In this document: in pieces, positions 19,011-29,280 of the stretch | Layout of the letters: every line of letters starts with the position of its first letter | Position numbering within the stretch: position 1 is the first letter of the stretch | From: Schlesneria paludicola DSM 18645 | Lineage (GTDB): Bacteria > Planctomycetota > Planctomycetia > Planctomycetales > Planctomycetaceae | NCBI GenBank assembly: GCA_945876035.1 | Contig: CAMCMU010000002.1 | Location: forward strand, 117,997-181,996 | DNA: 64,000 nucleotides | Direction of reading: 5' to 3' | Position numbers and translations under genes: made by a program | Notes under the pieces: generated by a model | Database searches by the model: none | What the model was told of the DNA's origin: nothing | Seen by the model: the letters and a program-made list of their open reading frames with translations, nothing else

Positions 19011-19907
19011 TCACGGGACATCGGGGAATGTCGATACAGGCCGTGACGCGGTCGCCCAAGCCGTGAGTACCAAGCCATGCATTCCCAGTGAGGGCAGGAA
19101 ATAGACACCGGAAAACTGCGGGCTCATGACAGGGGCCCCGCCGCCGGTTAATACGAGCCAAGGCGAATCGGAAGATGACGAGGCCCCCCGCGCCTGGTCG
19201 GGCTGTTGGAATGAGGGCAAGTCATGTCCTCGATGCAGACAAAGTTGATAAATCAATTCACGAACGGCTCCCACTTGTCCCCAAAAAAGACCATTACGAA
19301 TCGCCTCTCGGGTATTGCGTCCGGGTGCCACGGGTTGCTCACCGCCCAGCTCTTGCACCGGAAGGAGCGGCAGAAGAGCCGTATAGTGATGCAACGCCTC
19401 AGCAGACATTTTCAAACCCGGAAGGATCGCGCCACCGCAAAATTCTCCCGCCGCAGAAACGTAGTCCACCGTCGTCGCTGTCCCCGAATTGATCACGATC
19501 GCCGCACGACCGAACGGACGAAGAGCATTCGCCGCGACGGCATTCAACAACCGATCTAGGCCAACCTTCGCGGGGAACTCGACATTGATGGCCACAGGGA
19601 TCGTGGAGTAGTCTTGCACCACAAACGGCGTTGGCCAATTGTGCGACTTCCATTCCCCGAGTAGTCGTTCTATCGCTCGTGGGTTCGATCCTGAAATCAC
19701 AGACTGCCGATCCTTGATGTCACCCCACGAGGAGAGGACATCCCACCGAACGACATCGTCCACCGGGACTGCCTGAAACTGTCGGCATTCCGGCCAAATA
19801 CCATCCGACAGCGGAGACCTGCCGGGCTCAAAGAGACCGAACTTGATCCGGCTATTTCCAGCATCAATCGCCAATAGGGGGCTTGCGGAGTTTGAATTAT
19901 TTGCCAT
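19011..19907 (-). CDS. coaX: Type III pantothenate kinase
   Basis: Protein of 298 residues, ATG start. It phosphorylates pantothenate in the first step of coenzyme A synthesis in the cytoplasm. The motifs are those of the CoaX family: LAIDAGNSRIKFGLFE at the N-terminus (phosphate-binding P-loop of the ASKHA fold), GLDRLLNAVAA in place of the common GADR, INSGTATTVDYV with the catalytic Asp region, and GGAILPGLKMSAEALHHYTALLP. It is the last gene in the - strand run coaE-rho-ribH-nusB-coaX, with 212 bases separating it from nusB, so it may have its own promoter. With coaE at the other end, two steps of CoA synthesis are encoded here. Confidence 0.93.
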   Translation of the reverse strand: MANNSNSASPLLAIDAGNSRIKFGLFEPGRSPLSDGIWPECRQFQAVPVDDVVRWDVLSSWGDIKDRQSVISGSNPRAIERLLGEWKSHNWPTPFVVQDYSTIPVAINVEFPAKVGLDRLLNAVAANALRPFGRAAIVINSGTATTVDYVSAAGEFCGGAILPGLKMSAEALHHYTALLPLLPVQELGGEQPVAPGRNTREAIRNGLFWGQVGAVRELIYQLCLHRGHDLPSFQQPDQARGASSSSDSPWLVLTGGGAPVMSPQFSGVYFLPSLGMHGLVLTAWATASRPVSTFPDVP

Positions 19908-20119
19908 GGGAATTGTCGAGTATCAAACCGCCAGCCCTCGAAAAATGCGGAAACAGATCATTCAACAGCGAGTGGCCAGTGAAATCATAGAAATGCCGCC
20001 TATCTCCCTTGAATCGTCTCAAAACTGTCGCCAAGTTCCACACCTAAGATGTGCCGTCAGACAGGAAGAACACTGCGACTGTTGTAAGACCTCTTCGGTC
20101 ACTGCGTTGCAGAAATCGT

Positions 20120-20602
20120 TTAGGAAGTCTGACCCAGACTAGGGTTTTGATCGATTGCCATGGAGGAATTCATTGCAGCGATTTCGAGTCGGACGACGCG
20201 CTTTTCGGCGGGAATAAGGCGGTCGAGAATTCCGTTGACAAACGCCACGGAATTCTGGCCACCGAAAGTCTTGGCCAGTTCCAACGCCTCATCAATGACG
20301 ACGCCTGCGGGGGTGTCCGTCGAGAATAACTCAAATACGCCCAGTCGAATGATATTTCGATCGGTTGCCGGCATACGACTGACCGACCAATTGGAGGCGA
20401 TCGCTTCCAACTGCTCGTCGATCATATTGCGGCTTTCGGTCACTCCGGTGAACAAGACCCAAGCAAACTGGCCGAGTTGTTCATCGGCCAGTGACGATTG
20501 AATTTGCTCTTTAATCTCATCAGAAGTGACATCGGGATTCAAATCTTTTTGGTAGAGCATTTGCAGCGTCACTTCGCGTGCCTTGTGGCGACGACTTGTC
20601 AT
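20120..20602 (-). CDS. nusB: Transcription antitermination factor NusB
   Basis: Protein of 160 residues, the usual NusB length, with an ATG start. It begins SRRHKAREVTLQMLYQKDL, the conserved NusB N-terminus, and contains DRNIIRLGVFEL and GVVIDEALELAKTFGG, followed by FVNGILDRL. NusB with NusE (S10) binds boxA RNA and prevents premature termination, mainly on rRNA operons. It lies 86 bases downstream of ribH. The ribH-nusB order is common in bacteria, and its nearness to rho puts a termination and an antitermination factor together. Confidence 0.95.
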   Translation of the reverse strand: MTSRRHKAREVTLQMLYQKDLNPDVTSDEIKEQIQSSLADEQLGQFAWVLFTGVTESRNMIDEQLEAIASNWSVSRMPATDRNIIRLGVFELFSTDTPAGVVIDEALELAKTFGGQNSVAFVNGILDRLIPAEKRVVRLEIAAMNSSMAIDQNPSLGQTS

Positions 20603-20688
20603 TCAGATTTCACCTTCTTGAAATTCGCACCTGCGAGCAATTAAATTGCGGAAGCACTTTCGCGTCGAAGACCGTCAAAAGACTCCGC

Positions 20689-21180
20689 TTAGATCCCCTT
20701 CGAACTCAACGTTCGGAGCAATCCCGCCATTTCGATCGCCGCCAAAGCGGCCTCAACTCCCTTGTTTCCCGATTTGCCTCCGGCCCGATCCAGAGCCTGC
20801 TCGAGCGTCTGACAGGTCAAGACTCCGAAACTTATCGGAATACCACTGGTCAGGGAGGCCTGCAGGATGCCAGCAGCGACCTGGTGATTAATGTACTCGT
20901 GGTGAGTCGTCTCACCTTGAATGACCGCTCCCAAGCAGAGGATCATGGTAAATTTGTTGCTTTTTGCCAGATGTTGTGCGGCTAAAGGCAATTCGAATGC
21001 ACCGGGCACACGCACCACGGTGATGCGTTCTTCACTCAATCCATGACGACGAAGAGTATCCGCTGCACCTAGGAGAAGGCGTTCTGTGATGAGTTCGTTG
21101 AAGCGAGAAACGACAATTGCGGCCCGATCGTCGCCTGCCAGCAGCGAACCCTCCAAAACATTTGCAAACACGACTGTCAC
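20689..21180 (-). CDS. ribH: 6,7-dimethyl-8-ribityllumazine synthase
   Basis: Protein of about 160 residues that makes 6,7-dimethyl-8-ribityllumazine, the direct precursor of riboflavin. Conserved segments are VVSRFNELITERLLLGA, VRVPGAFELPLAAQHLA, CLGAVIQGETTHHEYI with the catalytic His pair, and ISFGVLTCQTLEQALDRAGG. The GTG at 21180 gives the longest frame, but a second GTG at 21171 has a better-spaced gagga upstream (about 8 bases) and may be the true start. It lies between rho and nusB on the same strand, 64 bases after rho. Confidence 0.95.
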   Translation of the reverse strand: MTVVFANVLEGSLLAGDDRAAIVVSRFNELITERLLLGAADTLRRHGLSEERITVVRVPGAFELPLAAQHLAKSNKFTMILCLGAVIQGETTHHEYINHQVAAGILQASLTSGIPISFGVLTCQTLEQALDRAGGKSGNKGVEAALAAIEMAGLLRTLSSKGI

Positions 21181-21244
21181 TCCTCGAGGTATTACTCACA
21201 TCAGACTCGCATACGCGGCTCGAAGTTTTTGTTCTCATGCTCCG

Positions 21245-22720
21245 TTAGATGGAGTTCATGCTCATTAAAAACTCTTCGTTGGTTTTCGTTCTTTTCATGC
21301 GATGCGTCAGCATTTCCATCGCCTCGACGGGATTCATGTCATTGATCACTCGACGTAATATCCAAACTCGCCGAAGTTCCTCTTCCGTCATCAATAGTTC
21401 TTCCCGACGTGTTCCCGATCGATTGACGTCAATGGCGGGCCAGACACGCTTTTCAACCATCCGGCGGTCAAGATGCAATTCGGTATTGCCCGTCCCTTTG
21501 AACTCTTCGAAGATCACATCGTCCATCTTGCTGCCGGTATCCACAAGAGCCGTGGCCACAATTGTCAGGCTTCCCCCTTCTTCAATATTCCGGGCGGCAC
21601 CGAAAAACCGTTTCGGATGCTGCAAGGCACTGGCATCCACTCCACCAGTCAGAATCTTTCCCGAATTCGGACACTCGGTATTGTAGGCTCTGGCCAGACG
21701 GGTGATGGAATCCAGAAAAATCACGACATGCTGACCATACTCGACCATCCGTTTCGCCTTCTCAATTACCATTTCTGCCACTTGAATGTGCCGACTCGGG
21801 GCTTCGTCGAAGGTACTACTGATGACCTCGCAATTTTTCGCTTTGACCTGTCGCTCCATGTCCGTGACTTCTTCAGGCCGTTCATCAATCAGGAGTACGA
21901 TAACATACACATCAGGGTCTCCCCCCAGCACCGCCTTGGCCAGTTGTTGCAGTAAAATCGTCTTACCCGCTTTGGGAGGTGAGACGATCAATCCTCGTTG
22001 CCCCATTCCGATAGGTGCCACGATATCGACGACACGGGTACTTAATTGCGTGGAGTCGCTGCAAAGCTTCAGGCGACGCGTCGGATGCAGTGGAGTCAGG
22101 TCGTCGAAGAAAACCTTTTCTGTGAGACGATTGGGGTCTTCATTGTTGATGGCTTCCACACGCAGCAACGCAAAATAACGTTCGTTTTCTTTGGGAGGAC
22201 GAATCTGTCCAGCAACGGTTGCCCCTTTGCGCAGGCCAAAACGTCTAATCTGACTCGGTGAGACATAGATATCATCCGGGCATGGTAAATAGTGGTAGTC
22301 CGGACTTCGTAAAAATCCGAATCCGTCAGGGAGTATTTCCAGTGTCCCCTCACCAAACATCAGACCATTCATCTTTGTCCTCTCCTTGAGGATTTTAAAG
22401 ATGAGATCCTGTTTTTTGAGTCCTGTATACTCGGTAATGTTCTCCTGCTTTGCGAGAACGATCAGTTCTTTCATCGTCAGACGCTGCAGTTCGGCAATGT
22501 GAATGTCGGAGTCGCCGCGTTTAATTTCTTCGTATCGTTCATCCGAAACGAAGTGGGGTTCGTCATCGTCCTCGATTCCCTGTTGCGTCAGCAACTCGGG
22601 TTGGCCCACTACCGGAACGGAAATTTCCCGAGCGAATGCCAGCGGAGCCGATTCCGGCGCGACGTCCCAACCGGGAACAACGGGGGGACTGCTTCGACCA
22701 ATGGTAGGGCGTGGTTTCAT
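21245..22720 (-). CDS. rho: Transcription termination factor Rho
   Basis: Protein of 491 residues, an ATP-dependent RNA translocase that ends transcription. It has an N-terminal extension of about 65 residues, then the Rho N domain ([18 protein letters not shown]), the RNA-binding cold-shock-like domain ([40 protein letters not shown], given here only as its conserved span near residues 125-165), and the RecA-like ATPase: Walker [45 protein letters not shown] (Walker B/Q-loop area) and [20 protein letters not shown]. All catalytic segments are intact. A 347-base leader separates it from coaE, so it may be separately transcribed or autoregulated. Confidence 0.96.
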   Translation of the reverse strand: MKPRPTIGRSSPPVVPGWDVAPESAPLAFAREISVPVVGQPELLTQQGIEDDDEPHFVSDERYEEIKRGDSDIHIAELQRLTMKELIVLAKQENITEYTGLKKQDLIFKILKERTKMNGLMFGEGTLEILPDGFGFLRSPDYHYLPCPDDIYVSPSQIRRFGLRKGATVAGQIRPPKENERYFALLRVEAINNEDPNRLTEKVFFDDLTPLHPTRRLKLCSDSTQLSTRVVDIVAPIGMGQRGLIVSPPKAGKTILLQQLAKAVLGGDPDVYVIVLLIDERPEEVTDMERQVKAKNCEVISSTFDEAPSRHIQVAEMVIEKAKRMVEYGQHVVIFLDSITRLARAYNTECPNSGKILTGGVDASALQHPKRFFGAARNIEEGGSLTIVATALVDTGSKMDDVIFEEFKGTGNTELHLDRRMVEKRVWPAIDVNRSGTRREELLMTEEELRRVWILRRVINDMNPVEAMEMLTHRMKRTKTNEEFLMSMNSI

Positions 22721-23067
22721 GGACTTAGACTCGAGATGGGGAGGGTCAGCGGAATCAACGTTCTGGACAGAAACCCGTTGCTTGACGCCATGCTTCAGCA
22801 GGGAGAGTATCGAGAAATGAGCCAGACGAAATCAATTAAGCCGAACGACTAATGACAGTCCAACCGCTTGACTTGACTTGTTTTGAATCAGCGATCTTTT
22901 GCGAGGCGGTAAATGACATCTGCTTGAGGTGGTTCCTCGACGGAATCGCAGAAATTGATTTGCGGAATTCCTCAGGCTGTTCAGGAGTTGATCATGAAAC
23001 CGAAAGGACGACTTGAGGACGGGCAGGAATACCGGAAAGCATGCGACTACCGATGTTGTGACGAAAT
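22721..23067. other. rho leader / intergenic region
   Basis: About 350 bases between coaE and rho, both on the - strand. No gene is supported. Long rho leaders are used for autoregulation in some bacteria, but I see no specific element here. Confidence 0.4.
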
Positions 23068-23733
23068 TCAGCACGGTTTGCAACTGATTGACCAGCGTTT
23101 CCCCAAAAAACGGAGCAATTCCTCTCCCGCTGCAGCGATCTCTTGGGTGTTCGAGATCACGCACTGACAGCGACTCCTCTTCTGCGCTAAATCCCATTGG
23201 CTGGATTCTCGGCGACTCAGATCCTCGGCAGTCCAGTCACTTCGCTGTTGAATACGAGTCCATCGTAACGGGGTTGGAGCATCGAAAAAAACGACCGCGT
23301 CACAACTGTCCTGCCAATCCGCTTCAAACAGCAGGGCCGCATCAAGCAGAATGGCATCGTATCGCTTTATTTTTAGTCTATCGATTTCCAATGCGATCCG
23401 TCTACGAATTTCCGGATGAACGATCTGCTCCAATTTCCGTCGTGCTGATCGGTGTTTGTGATCACTGCCAAAAACCTGTTCGGCAAGAACTTTCCGTTGT
23501 ATTTCCCCACAATCATCGAACACAGGACTGCCAAAAGCCGTTCGGATTTTTTCCATGATCGTTTTTGAAAACAGGACATCATGGCCAAATCGATCGGCAT
23601 CAATCACAGCAACGTTCGCCATCTCCGCGATCCAAGAAGCAACGGCACTTTTTCCCGAACCGATTCCACCCACAATCCCGACAACAGGGATACGGTTTCG
23701 TGAAAGAGTCAGACTCGATTCAGAGAAGAGCAT
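23068..23733 (-). CDS. coaE: Dephospho-CoA kinase
   Basis: Protein of 221 residues, ATG start, catalysing the last step of coenzyme A synthesis (phosphorylation of the 3'-hydroxyl of dephospho-CoA). The P-loop is VVGIVGGIGSGKSAVASW near residue 17, followed by VIDADRFGHDVL with the catalytic Asp, HPEIRRRI, LDAALLFEADW and the Arg-rich lid region TRIQQRSDWTAEDLSRR. Length and motif order match the family. It is upstream of rho on the same strand. Confidence 0.94.
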   Translation of the reverse strand: MLFSESSLTLSRNRIPVVGIVGGIGSGKSAVASWIAEMANVAVIDADRFGHDVLFSKTIMEKIRTAFGSPVFDDCGEIQRKVLAEQVFGSDHKHRSARRKLEQIVHPEIRRRIALEIDRLKIKRYDAILLDAALLFEADWQDSCDAVVFFDAPTPLRWTRIQQRSDWTAEDLSRRESSQWDLAQKRSRCQCVISNTQEIAAAGEELLRFLGKRWSISCKPC

Positions 23734-23897
23734 GGCCGCAATGTCTCATGATCTGTCGACAGGGAAACTCGATCACTCGCTGTGGTCGATCGTACGGAAT
23801 CAAGAATTCGACATCAACCGGGGTTCGACTGTGAGTGGATGTCGCAACAGCAACAGGTGCGAACGACACCCAGTGACGCCACCCGTCCTCTGAATGA

Positions 23898-25478
23898 TTA
23901 CAAAACCGAAAAGTAGTTCGCCACTGCGAAGTCAAACGCAGAGGGTGTCAGTTTGCGTGCGCATTGCTTATAGGTACAGAAGTTGCGAACTTGCAGTAGC
24001 AAATCGCGCGGCTGACAGGAGCGAAACGGACGGCCTATTTGGCGATAATGGTGCTCGATGAGATAGTCGACGGCCTGACTGTCGTACTGGAATCCAAGCG
24101 TCGGTGACAGACGTCGCAGGATTTCCTGAAATTCAGCCTCTGTCGGATCCGGGATTTCTATTTTATACGGAAGGCGACGCAAGAAGGCCTCGTCCATCAA
24201 ATCTCGCGGTTCGAGGTTTGTGGAAAAGATGATGAGTTGATCAAAGGGGACCTGAATTTTCTTGCCACTGGGCAGGCTAAGAAAATCATATCTTTTTTCC
24301 AGTGGAACGATCCAGCGATTCAACAGTTCATTCACGGGCATTCGTTGTCGCCCGAAGTCATCAATGACCAATGTCCCGCAGTTACTCTTCAACTGCAGAG
24401 GCGCCTCGCAAAGTTTTGTCTGTTGATTCTGGCAAACTTCCAATTCGTCCATCGTCAACTCGCCGCCTGCGATGACTGTCGGGCGAACAATTCGAACCCA
24501 CCGCGGGTCAATCCCCGACAAATCAAATATTCCATCATTGTCTTCGCTCTTCACTTCTTGATGAACACCCGGGTCGTACAGTCGGATGATATCACCATCG
24601 ATTCCCAACGCCCGAGGAATCCAGATCGATGAGCCAAAGCATTGAGTGATCCGTTCGGCAATGCTCGTCTTGCCGTTACCTGCTGGCCCAAACAAAAACA
24701 TGCCGCGTCCCGAGTTAATCGCCGGCCCTAGTTTCTCCAGAAGCTCTTCGCTGATGAGAAGATCGGAAAACGCCTTTTTTAAATCGCGTTGGGTCACCGG
24801 TTGTCTGGCAATACTCTGCCGCTCCATGGCATGCAGATAATCGCGTAAAATGACGGGAGCCGCTCCAAAATAATTACATTCCTCCACATACCGACGGGCT
24901 CGTTCACGTCCCAGATCTGTGATCGTATACTCATAGTCCCCCATTTCGGCGGTACCGACGAAGGCGAGTAAGTGATCGTACTTCAGCCCCTTCAACAGTG
25001 GGTCAATGACGCCAAACGGCAACCGGATCTGTTGCCCGATCACACGCCCCGTTGCGGCCCCCTTGGACAATAAAAACTTCAGCATGAGTCGCTCTACCTC
25101 ATCGGCAGAGAGGCCCGTTTCATCAAGACTTTCAGGAACTCGAGGTGTAAAAGCGTCATCCTCTGTGGTCGCATGTGCCCCCAACAAGGTCTCCACGCGA
25201 TCAAATAGAGCGACCAGTTGAGAGTCACGGTGGGCCATATTTAATGAGTGACGTTTCAGCATCCAAGACGCCATGTCATCTGCTACCACGGGCGCAGCCG
25301 GTGTTGACGGACTCGTTACAGCTGGCGGTTTTGAATCAACAACGGCGTGTGGGCGGGGTTGTGTCACGGAAGTCGGGACACCGAAATCGGCCAACAGTTT
25401 CGTCAAATCATGGATTGTGTCATCAGTCAAGTCTCGATTGTTACCGTCACAAATCAGATTCGGGTTGGGTATCATCAT
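23898..25478 (-). CDS. AAA+ ATPase with N-terminal winged-helix-like region
   Basis: Protein of 526 residues from the ATG at 25478. A TTG at 25547 would add 23 residues and has ggaaaa upstream, so the start is uncertain. The first 90 residues are low-complexity and Pro/Ala/Val-rich. Residues about 110-210 have a winged-helix-like pattern ([35 protein letters not shown]). The ATPase core has Walker [16 protein letters not shown], Walker [11 protein letters not shown], sensor-1 IIFSTNLEP and the Arg-finger-like [11 protein letters not shown]. No protease, helicase or sigma54-activator signature (GAFTGA) is present. Similar stand-alone ATPases are widespread in Planctomycetota, but I do not know their role. 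It runs with the coaE-rho group, 164 bases upstream of coaE. Confidence 0.82.
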   Translation of the reverse strand: MMIPNPNLICDGNNRDLTDDTIHDLTKLLADFGVPTSVTQPRPHAVVDSKPPAVTSPSTPAAPVVADDMASWMLKRHSLNMAHRDSQLVALFDRVETLLGAHATTEDDAFTPRVPESLDETGLSADEVERLMLKFLLSKGAATGRVIGQQIRLPFGVIDPLLKGLKYDHLLAFVGTAEMGDYEYTITDLGRERARRYVEECNYFGAAPVILRDYLHAMERQSIARQPVTQRDLKKAFSDLLISEELLEKLGPAINSGRGMFLFGPAGNGKTSIAERITQCFGSSIWIPRALGIDGDIIRLYDPGVHQEVKSEDNDGIFDLSGIDPRWVRIVRPTVIAGGELTMDELEVCQNQQTKLCEAPLQLKSNCGTLVIDDFGRQRMPVNELLNRWIVPLEKRYDFLSLPSGKKIQVPFDQLIIFSTNLEPRDLMDEAFLRRLPYKIEIPDPTEAEFQEILRRLSPTLGFQYDSQAVDYLIEHHYRQIGRPFRSCQPRDLLLQVRNFCTYKQCARKLTPSAFDFAVANYFSVL

Positions 25479-25958
25479 GGGGGTTGTACAACGCAGTTTC
25501 GGAGCACTCGGATTTGACGTGACATCATCAACAGTGGTTGCGGACAACGACAGTTTTCCACAAGCCGTTGGAAAGCTAGCTGATGCAATCCGGAAGGCAA
25601 ATGCTGTCTCTCTTGGTCATGCAGTCTGTCCCTCTCACAGTGACGGTTTTTTCGAATGAACCCATGGATCCGAAAAAACGGTCACCGAAGCGGCGATGCT
25701 GCTGGCAATCCCTTGCCAGCAGGTCCGGATTTGCATCCACGCACACGATTTGAGCTACTGTGGCCAGCCCTCCTGCAGGACGACCGGCAGATATCCTGAG
25801 AACGCGCAAGTCCTAGGGACACACGTTTCGGCCGAATGATCGAGATTCTGTTGCAGAGACACCGCATCGTTGCACCAAGGCAGTGGTGATCGTTCCGGAC
25901 GCGGTGTCGAAGGGTGTCGACTTGCAGGCGATGTCCGACTGGGGAAATTCCGTCTCCG
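25479..25958. other. Intergenic region with a short hairpin
   Basis: No gene is supported. The main structure is a perfect 10-bp hairpin, ctgctggcaa/ttgccagcag with loop tccc, at 25699-25722. It could be a weak terminator or an operator for the ATPase or the DUF2237 gene, both transcribed leftward. Confidence 0.4.
25699..25722. repeat. Perfect 10-bp inverted repeat
   Basis: Arms 25699-25708 and 25713-25722 are exact reverse complements around a four-base loop. No T-run follows on either strand, so its role is unclear. Confidence 0.6.
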
Positions 25959-26339
25959 TCAGGGTTGGGAAGATGGGTCAACAGCGTGGTGTTTCAGATC
26001 AGCGAGATCCACGAATTCGATCGTCGAAATGTGTGTGGCTTCGAGGCAAACTTTGGGTGCGACACCCGCTTCCAAGGCCTCTTTCCAACGTTGGACACAG
26101 ATGCACCAGCGGTCGCCCGGCATCAATCCGGGAAAGCCCCATTCCTCCACAGGCGTCACTAAATCATTGCCCCGTTCGAGCGAGAACTGCAAAAACTCAT
26201 CTGACATCTCGGCACAGACCAGATGCAATCCTGGGTCATCGGCTCCGGTCTTGCAGCAGCCATCGCGGTAAAATCCCGTTCTCGGTTCGAGGGCACAAAC
26301 TTGGATTGGTGTATTCAACACATTGCGGGGTATTGTCAT
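25959..26339 (-). CDS. DUF2237 family protein
   Basis: Protein of 126 residues, ATG start. The pattern is characteristic of DUF2237: NVLNTPIQVCALEPRTGFYR, DGCCKTGADDPGLHLVCAEM, FLQFSLERGNDLVTP, EWGFPGLMPGDRWCICVQRW and EALEAGVAPKVCLEATH. The several conserved Cys and His residues suggest metal binding, but the family has no established function. It stands alone between two gene-poor stretches. Confidence 0.9.
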   Translation of the reverse strand: MTIPRNVLNTPIQVCALEPRTGFYRDGCCKTGADDPGLHLVCAEMSDEFLQFSLERGNDLVTPVEEWGFPGLMPGDRWCICVQRWKEALEAGVAPKVCLEATHISTIEFVDLADLKHHAVDPSSQP

Positions 26340-27207
26340 TGCGGGGTTTCCGTGAGGGGAATTCGTGATTCAACCGGACATCGGTGAATGACTCGACTGT
26401 TTCCAATGACCAGCAGTGTCGCTCAATTGTCAATTTCGGCCATTGTCGAGGAACAGACGACTTCCAGCAGGCGTCAAACCATGCTTTCCGCTGTCGTGTT
26501 GGAACACGGGACATAATACTTATTGAGCACGAGCATGCAAATGGCTGTCCGTCGGTTGACAACATCGCCGGACAGCCACAAGCCCGAAATCGAGTGTTCG
26601 TTGCTGACGTTTTTCGGTCGGTCTTTCAAGATCGGCGGTCGCAAGATCCCCGCGGCCTAGGGTTCTGCTGTTCAGCAGCAGTGGCGTTGCCGAACCGATG
26701 CTCCGCGATTGCGATACTTCTGCCGACCTGAGCATGCTCTGGATCTCCCCCGCCACCGGAATGTCGAAGATTTCGCGGCGACGGCCATGCCTCGGTGACC
26801 ACGACGGGTGAAATTTGGCAGGAATTGTTGTGGAAACGCTCGCGCACTTACATTCCCTAGCAGAGAGTCAACGCCGATCGACTCGATCTCGAACCGGGAC
26901 GACTTTGGAGCGGGTCATCTGAGTCCGATCGGCAGTCATTCGAGCATCCGTGGCGGTGATTGAGCCCGACAAAAAGCTCTAATGCCTCTCCACAGGGTTG
27001 CGAAACTTCATTCCTACCTCAGCTAAATTACCCAGCCCAACTAGAACGCAGTGGATGCGTTGCTACTTTCAGAAGCCCCGTTTATTGATTAATGATTTCT
27101 GGCACATACCGCCGAATTTGAGCTTGGTTTACAGGGATGTGAATTCGTCGTTTCGCTAATTCTGAGGCCTACGAGCGGACGAGAAGCCTAAGGAGTAAAG
27201 GCACTGT
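26340..27207. other. Long gene-poor region upstream of the efflux gene
   Basis: About 870 bases with only short, mutually overlapping frames on both strands and no domain. It may be a decayed mobile or coding remnant, but no transposase motif could be recognised. The AT-richer 3' part (about 27060-27200) presumably contains the promoter of the TolC-like gene. Confidence 0.4.
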
Positions 27208-28950
27208 ATGAATCATCTAACGCGTGTTGTTGTTCATGGATTTTTGGCGGTAGCGACTCTCAACGTTAGCGGCGGATGCACCTCGCCCAGTAATTATCTA
27301 CGGAACGGATTCAAGGTCGGGCCCAATTTATGCGTCCCGAGCGGAAATCCTGCGGCACAATGGATTGATGCAGCCGATGTTCGCATCAAGTCCGCTAGCG
27401 ATGAAACAACGGGATGGTGGACGGTTCTCAACGATCAGACGCTCGATTCGTTGATTTCCACAGCATCAACGCAGAATCTTACATTGCGTGAAGCAGGCAG
27501 CCGGGTTTTGGAAGCTCGGGCCCAACTCGGAATCACTGCCGGTGGCTTGTTCCCTCAGACCCAAGAGGCATTCGGTGGTTATCAGCGAGAGGCTTACAGT
27601 CGCGTTGCGAACAGCACCGACGGTTTCGCCACGCAGTTTTTCGACCAGTACACCATGGGTTTCAATTTGGCATGGGAAATTGACTTTTGGGGCCGTCTGC
27701 GCCGGGCCATCAATGCTGCGGAGGTGACATTGGGGGCTTCGTGCGCCAATTACGACGATGTGATGGTCACACTCATTGGCGATGTGGCTTCGAACTACGT
27801 GCAATTTCGCACGCTCGAGCAACGGATTGCCTATGTGAATTCGAACGTTGAACTCCAACGCAAAATCTTGGATATCGCCGATCGACGTGTCAAAGCCGGC
27901 GCCAAAGGTACCCTCGATTTTAAGCAAGCCAGTAGCAATATGAACCAGACGGAAGCCCAAGTTCCCCAATTGAAGATGTTGCTGCGTCAAACCACGAATC
28001 GTCTGTGCCTCTTGATGGGCATGGCGCCATCTGATCTGGAACAGCAATTGGTGGCCGGAAGTATTCCTACGGCTCCGAGTTCCATCGCCACGGGAATGCC
28101 AACAGAACTCCTACAAAGGCGTCCGGATGTTCGACGTGCTCAGCTTCAGGCAGAGGCACAGGCGGAGCAGATTGGCATTGCCGAAGCTGACCTGTATCCG
28201 ATGATTGCCATCAATGGAACCATTGGATACTTGTCGGAGACGCCCGCCAATCTGTTCACCGCAAGTGCACTGACCGGAACGCTCGGGCCAACATTCCAAT
28301 GGAAGATCCTTAACTACGGCCGTATTCGCAATAACATGAAGCAGCAGGAAGCGCGCTTCGACGCGCTCGTCGCCGTTTATCAACAGACCGTTTTACGGGC
28401 GAACGCTGAAGTGGAGGACGGTCTTGCTATGTTTCTGCGGTCGCAAGAACGGGCGACATTTCTCGAAAACAGTGTGAGTGATTCGAAGGAAGCGGTGGGA
28501 CTCGCGGAAAAAGATTATCAGAAGGGAGCCACTGACTTCACTCGTTTAGCTCTCATTGAATTGAATCTCGTGCAGCAGCAGGATCTCCTTGCGCAAACCC
28601 GCGGGGATATTGCACAGGGCTTGATTCGGGTCTACCGAGCCCTTGGCGGGGGCTGGCAAAACAAGGAGTCGATTGATTCCTTACCCACCACCACCTCTGT
28701 CGCAGATTCGTCTTCGAGCGATGCAACATTTCAGAATACCGCTGAATCCCAAGACGACAATTTTGACACCTCACCAACGGCTACCGCAGTGAAAGGTAAG
28801 ACGTTTCTGCCGGCGAGTCGCGCCATACCCGTTCAAGTGTGTGAAGCTCTCCACGTCGACGCAACGGAACTCGTCCGCGAAAAACAGGCTGAAAAAAATC
28901 ACTCCCCCGTCATCAGCGGAGACGCAACGGAATCGCCTCCGAATCAATGA
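27208..28950 (+). CDS. TolC/NodT-type outer-membrane efflux lipoprotein
   Basis: Protein of 580 residues. The ATG has aaggag 12 bases upstream. The signal peptide ends in NVSGGC, a lipobox, near residue 24. The body shows the two repeated OEP domains of the NodT family: DQTLDSLISTASTQNLTLREA, GFNLAWEIDFWGRLRRA, LLQRRPDVRRAQLQAEAQ, and GPTFQWKILNYGRIRNN with EKDYQKGATDFTRL near the end. About 100 residues of Ser/Thr/Asp-rich tail after residue 480 exceed the usual family length. It should form the trimeric outer-membrane channel of a tripartite exporter. It has no inner-membrane partner on its own strand; the MacA/MacB-like pair and peptide exporter in the facing cluster are the natural candidates, which is inference. 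Confidence 0.92.
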   Translation: MNHLTRVVVHGFLAVATLNVSGGCTSPSNYLRNGFKVGPNLCVPSGNPAAQWIDAADVRIKSASDETTGWWTVLNDQTLDSLISTASTQNLTLREAGSRVLEARAQLGITAGGLFPQTQEAFGGYQREAYSRVANSTDGFATQFFDQYTMGFNLAWEIDFWGRLRRAINAAEVTLGASCANYDDVMVTLIGDVASNYVQFRTLEQRIAYVNSNVELQRKILDIADRRVKAGAKGTLDFKQASSNMNQTEAQVPQLKMLLRQTTNRLCLLMGMAPSDLEQQLVAGSIPTAPSSIATGMPTELLQRRPDVRRAQLQAEAQAEQIGIAEADLYPMIAINGTIGYLSETPANLFTASALTGTLGPTFQWKILNYGRIRNNMKQQEARFDALVAVYQQTVLRANAEVEDGLAMFLRSQERATFLENSVSDSKEAVGLAEKDYQKGATDFTRLALIELNLVQQQDLLAQTRGDIAQGLIRVYRALGGGWQNKESIDSLPTTTSVADSSSSDATFQNTAESQDDNFDTSPTATAVKGKTFLPASRAIPVQVCEALHVDATELVREKQAEKNHSPVISGDATESPPNQ

Positions 28951-29280
28951 CTCGGCCAGACATCCTTCTCGTAACGGACGGTCACCGAGTGGAGACCGAG
29001 CGTGTTTCATGTTCGAACCAGTCGTCCTCGGTCTTAGTAGACGAGCGAATTCCTTGACGGACGTGTTGACAATGACTGAACTGAGCGAGCTTCGATGTCT
29101 GTCATCGTGTTTTCGTTGACATCAACCCATTTCACTGAGGCGCTGACAGGAAAACTCCTCAACGTGCCTGCTCGCCTATCGAGCACCGGCCCTGTTGAGC
29201 GAGCGCCAAGGGCTCGGACTCAAGGCCCTCGTCGAACAGTGGAACACCACGGGCTAGCGGTTGGATTGTGATTCGATGGG
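28951..29280. other. Intergenic region, no supported gene
   Basis: About 330 bases between convergent genes. The segment near 29180-29270 has codon-like periodicity but no open frame of useful length; it may be a gene remnant. No clear terminator was seen. Confidence 0.35.

Noticed and set aside
26236..26860. Possible transposase remnant upstream of the TolC-like gene
   Set aside because: No DDE motif, terminal repeat or consistent frame could be found.
27060..27207. sigma54-type promoter suggested by tggcac upstream of the TolC-like gene
   Set aside because: No ttgc at the required spacing after tggcac.
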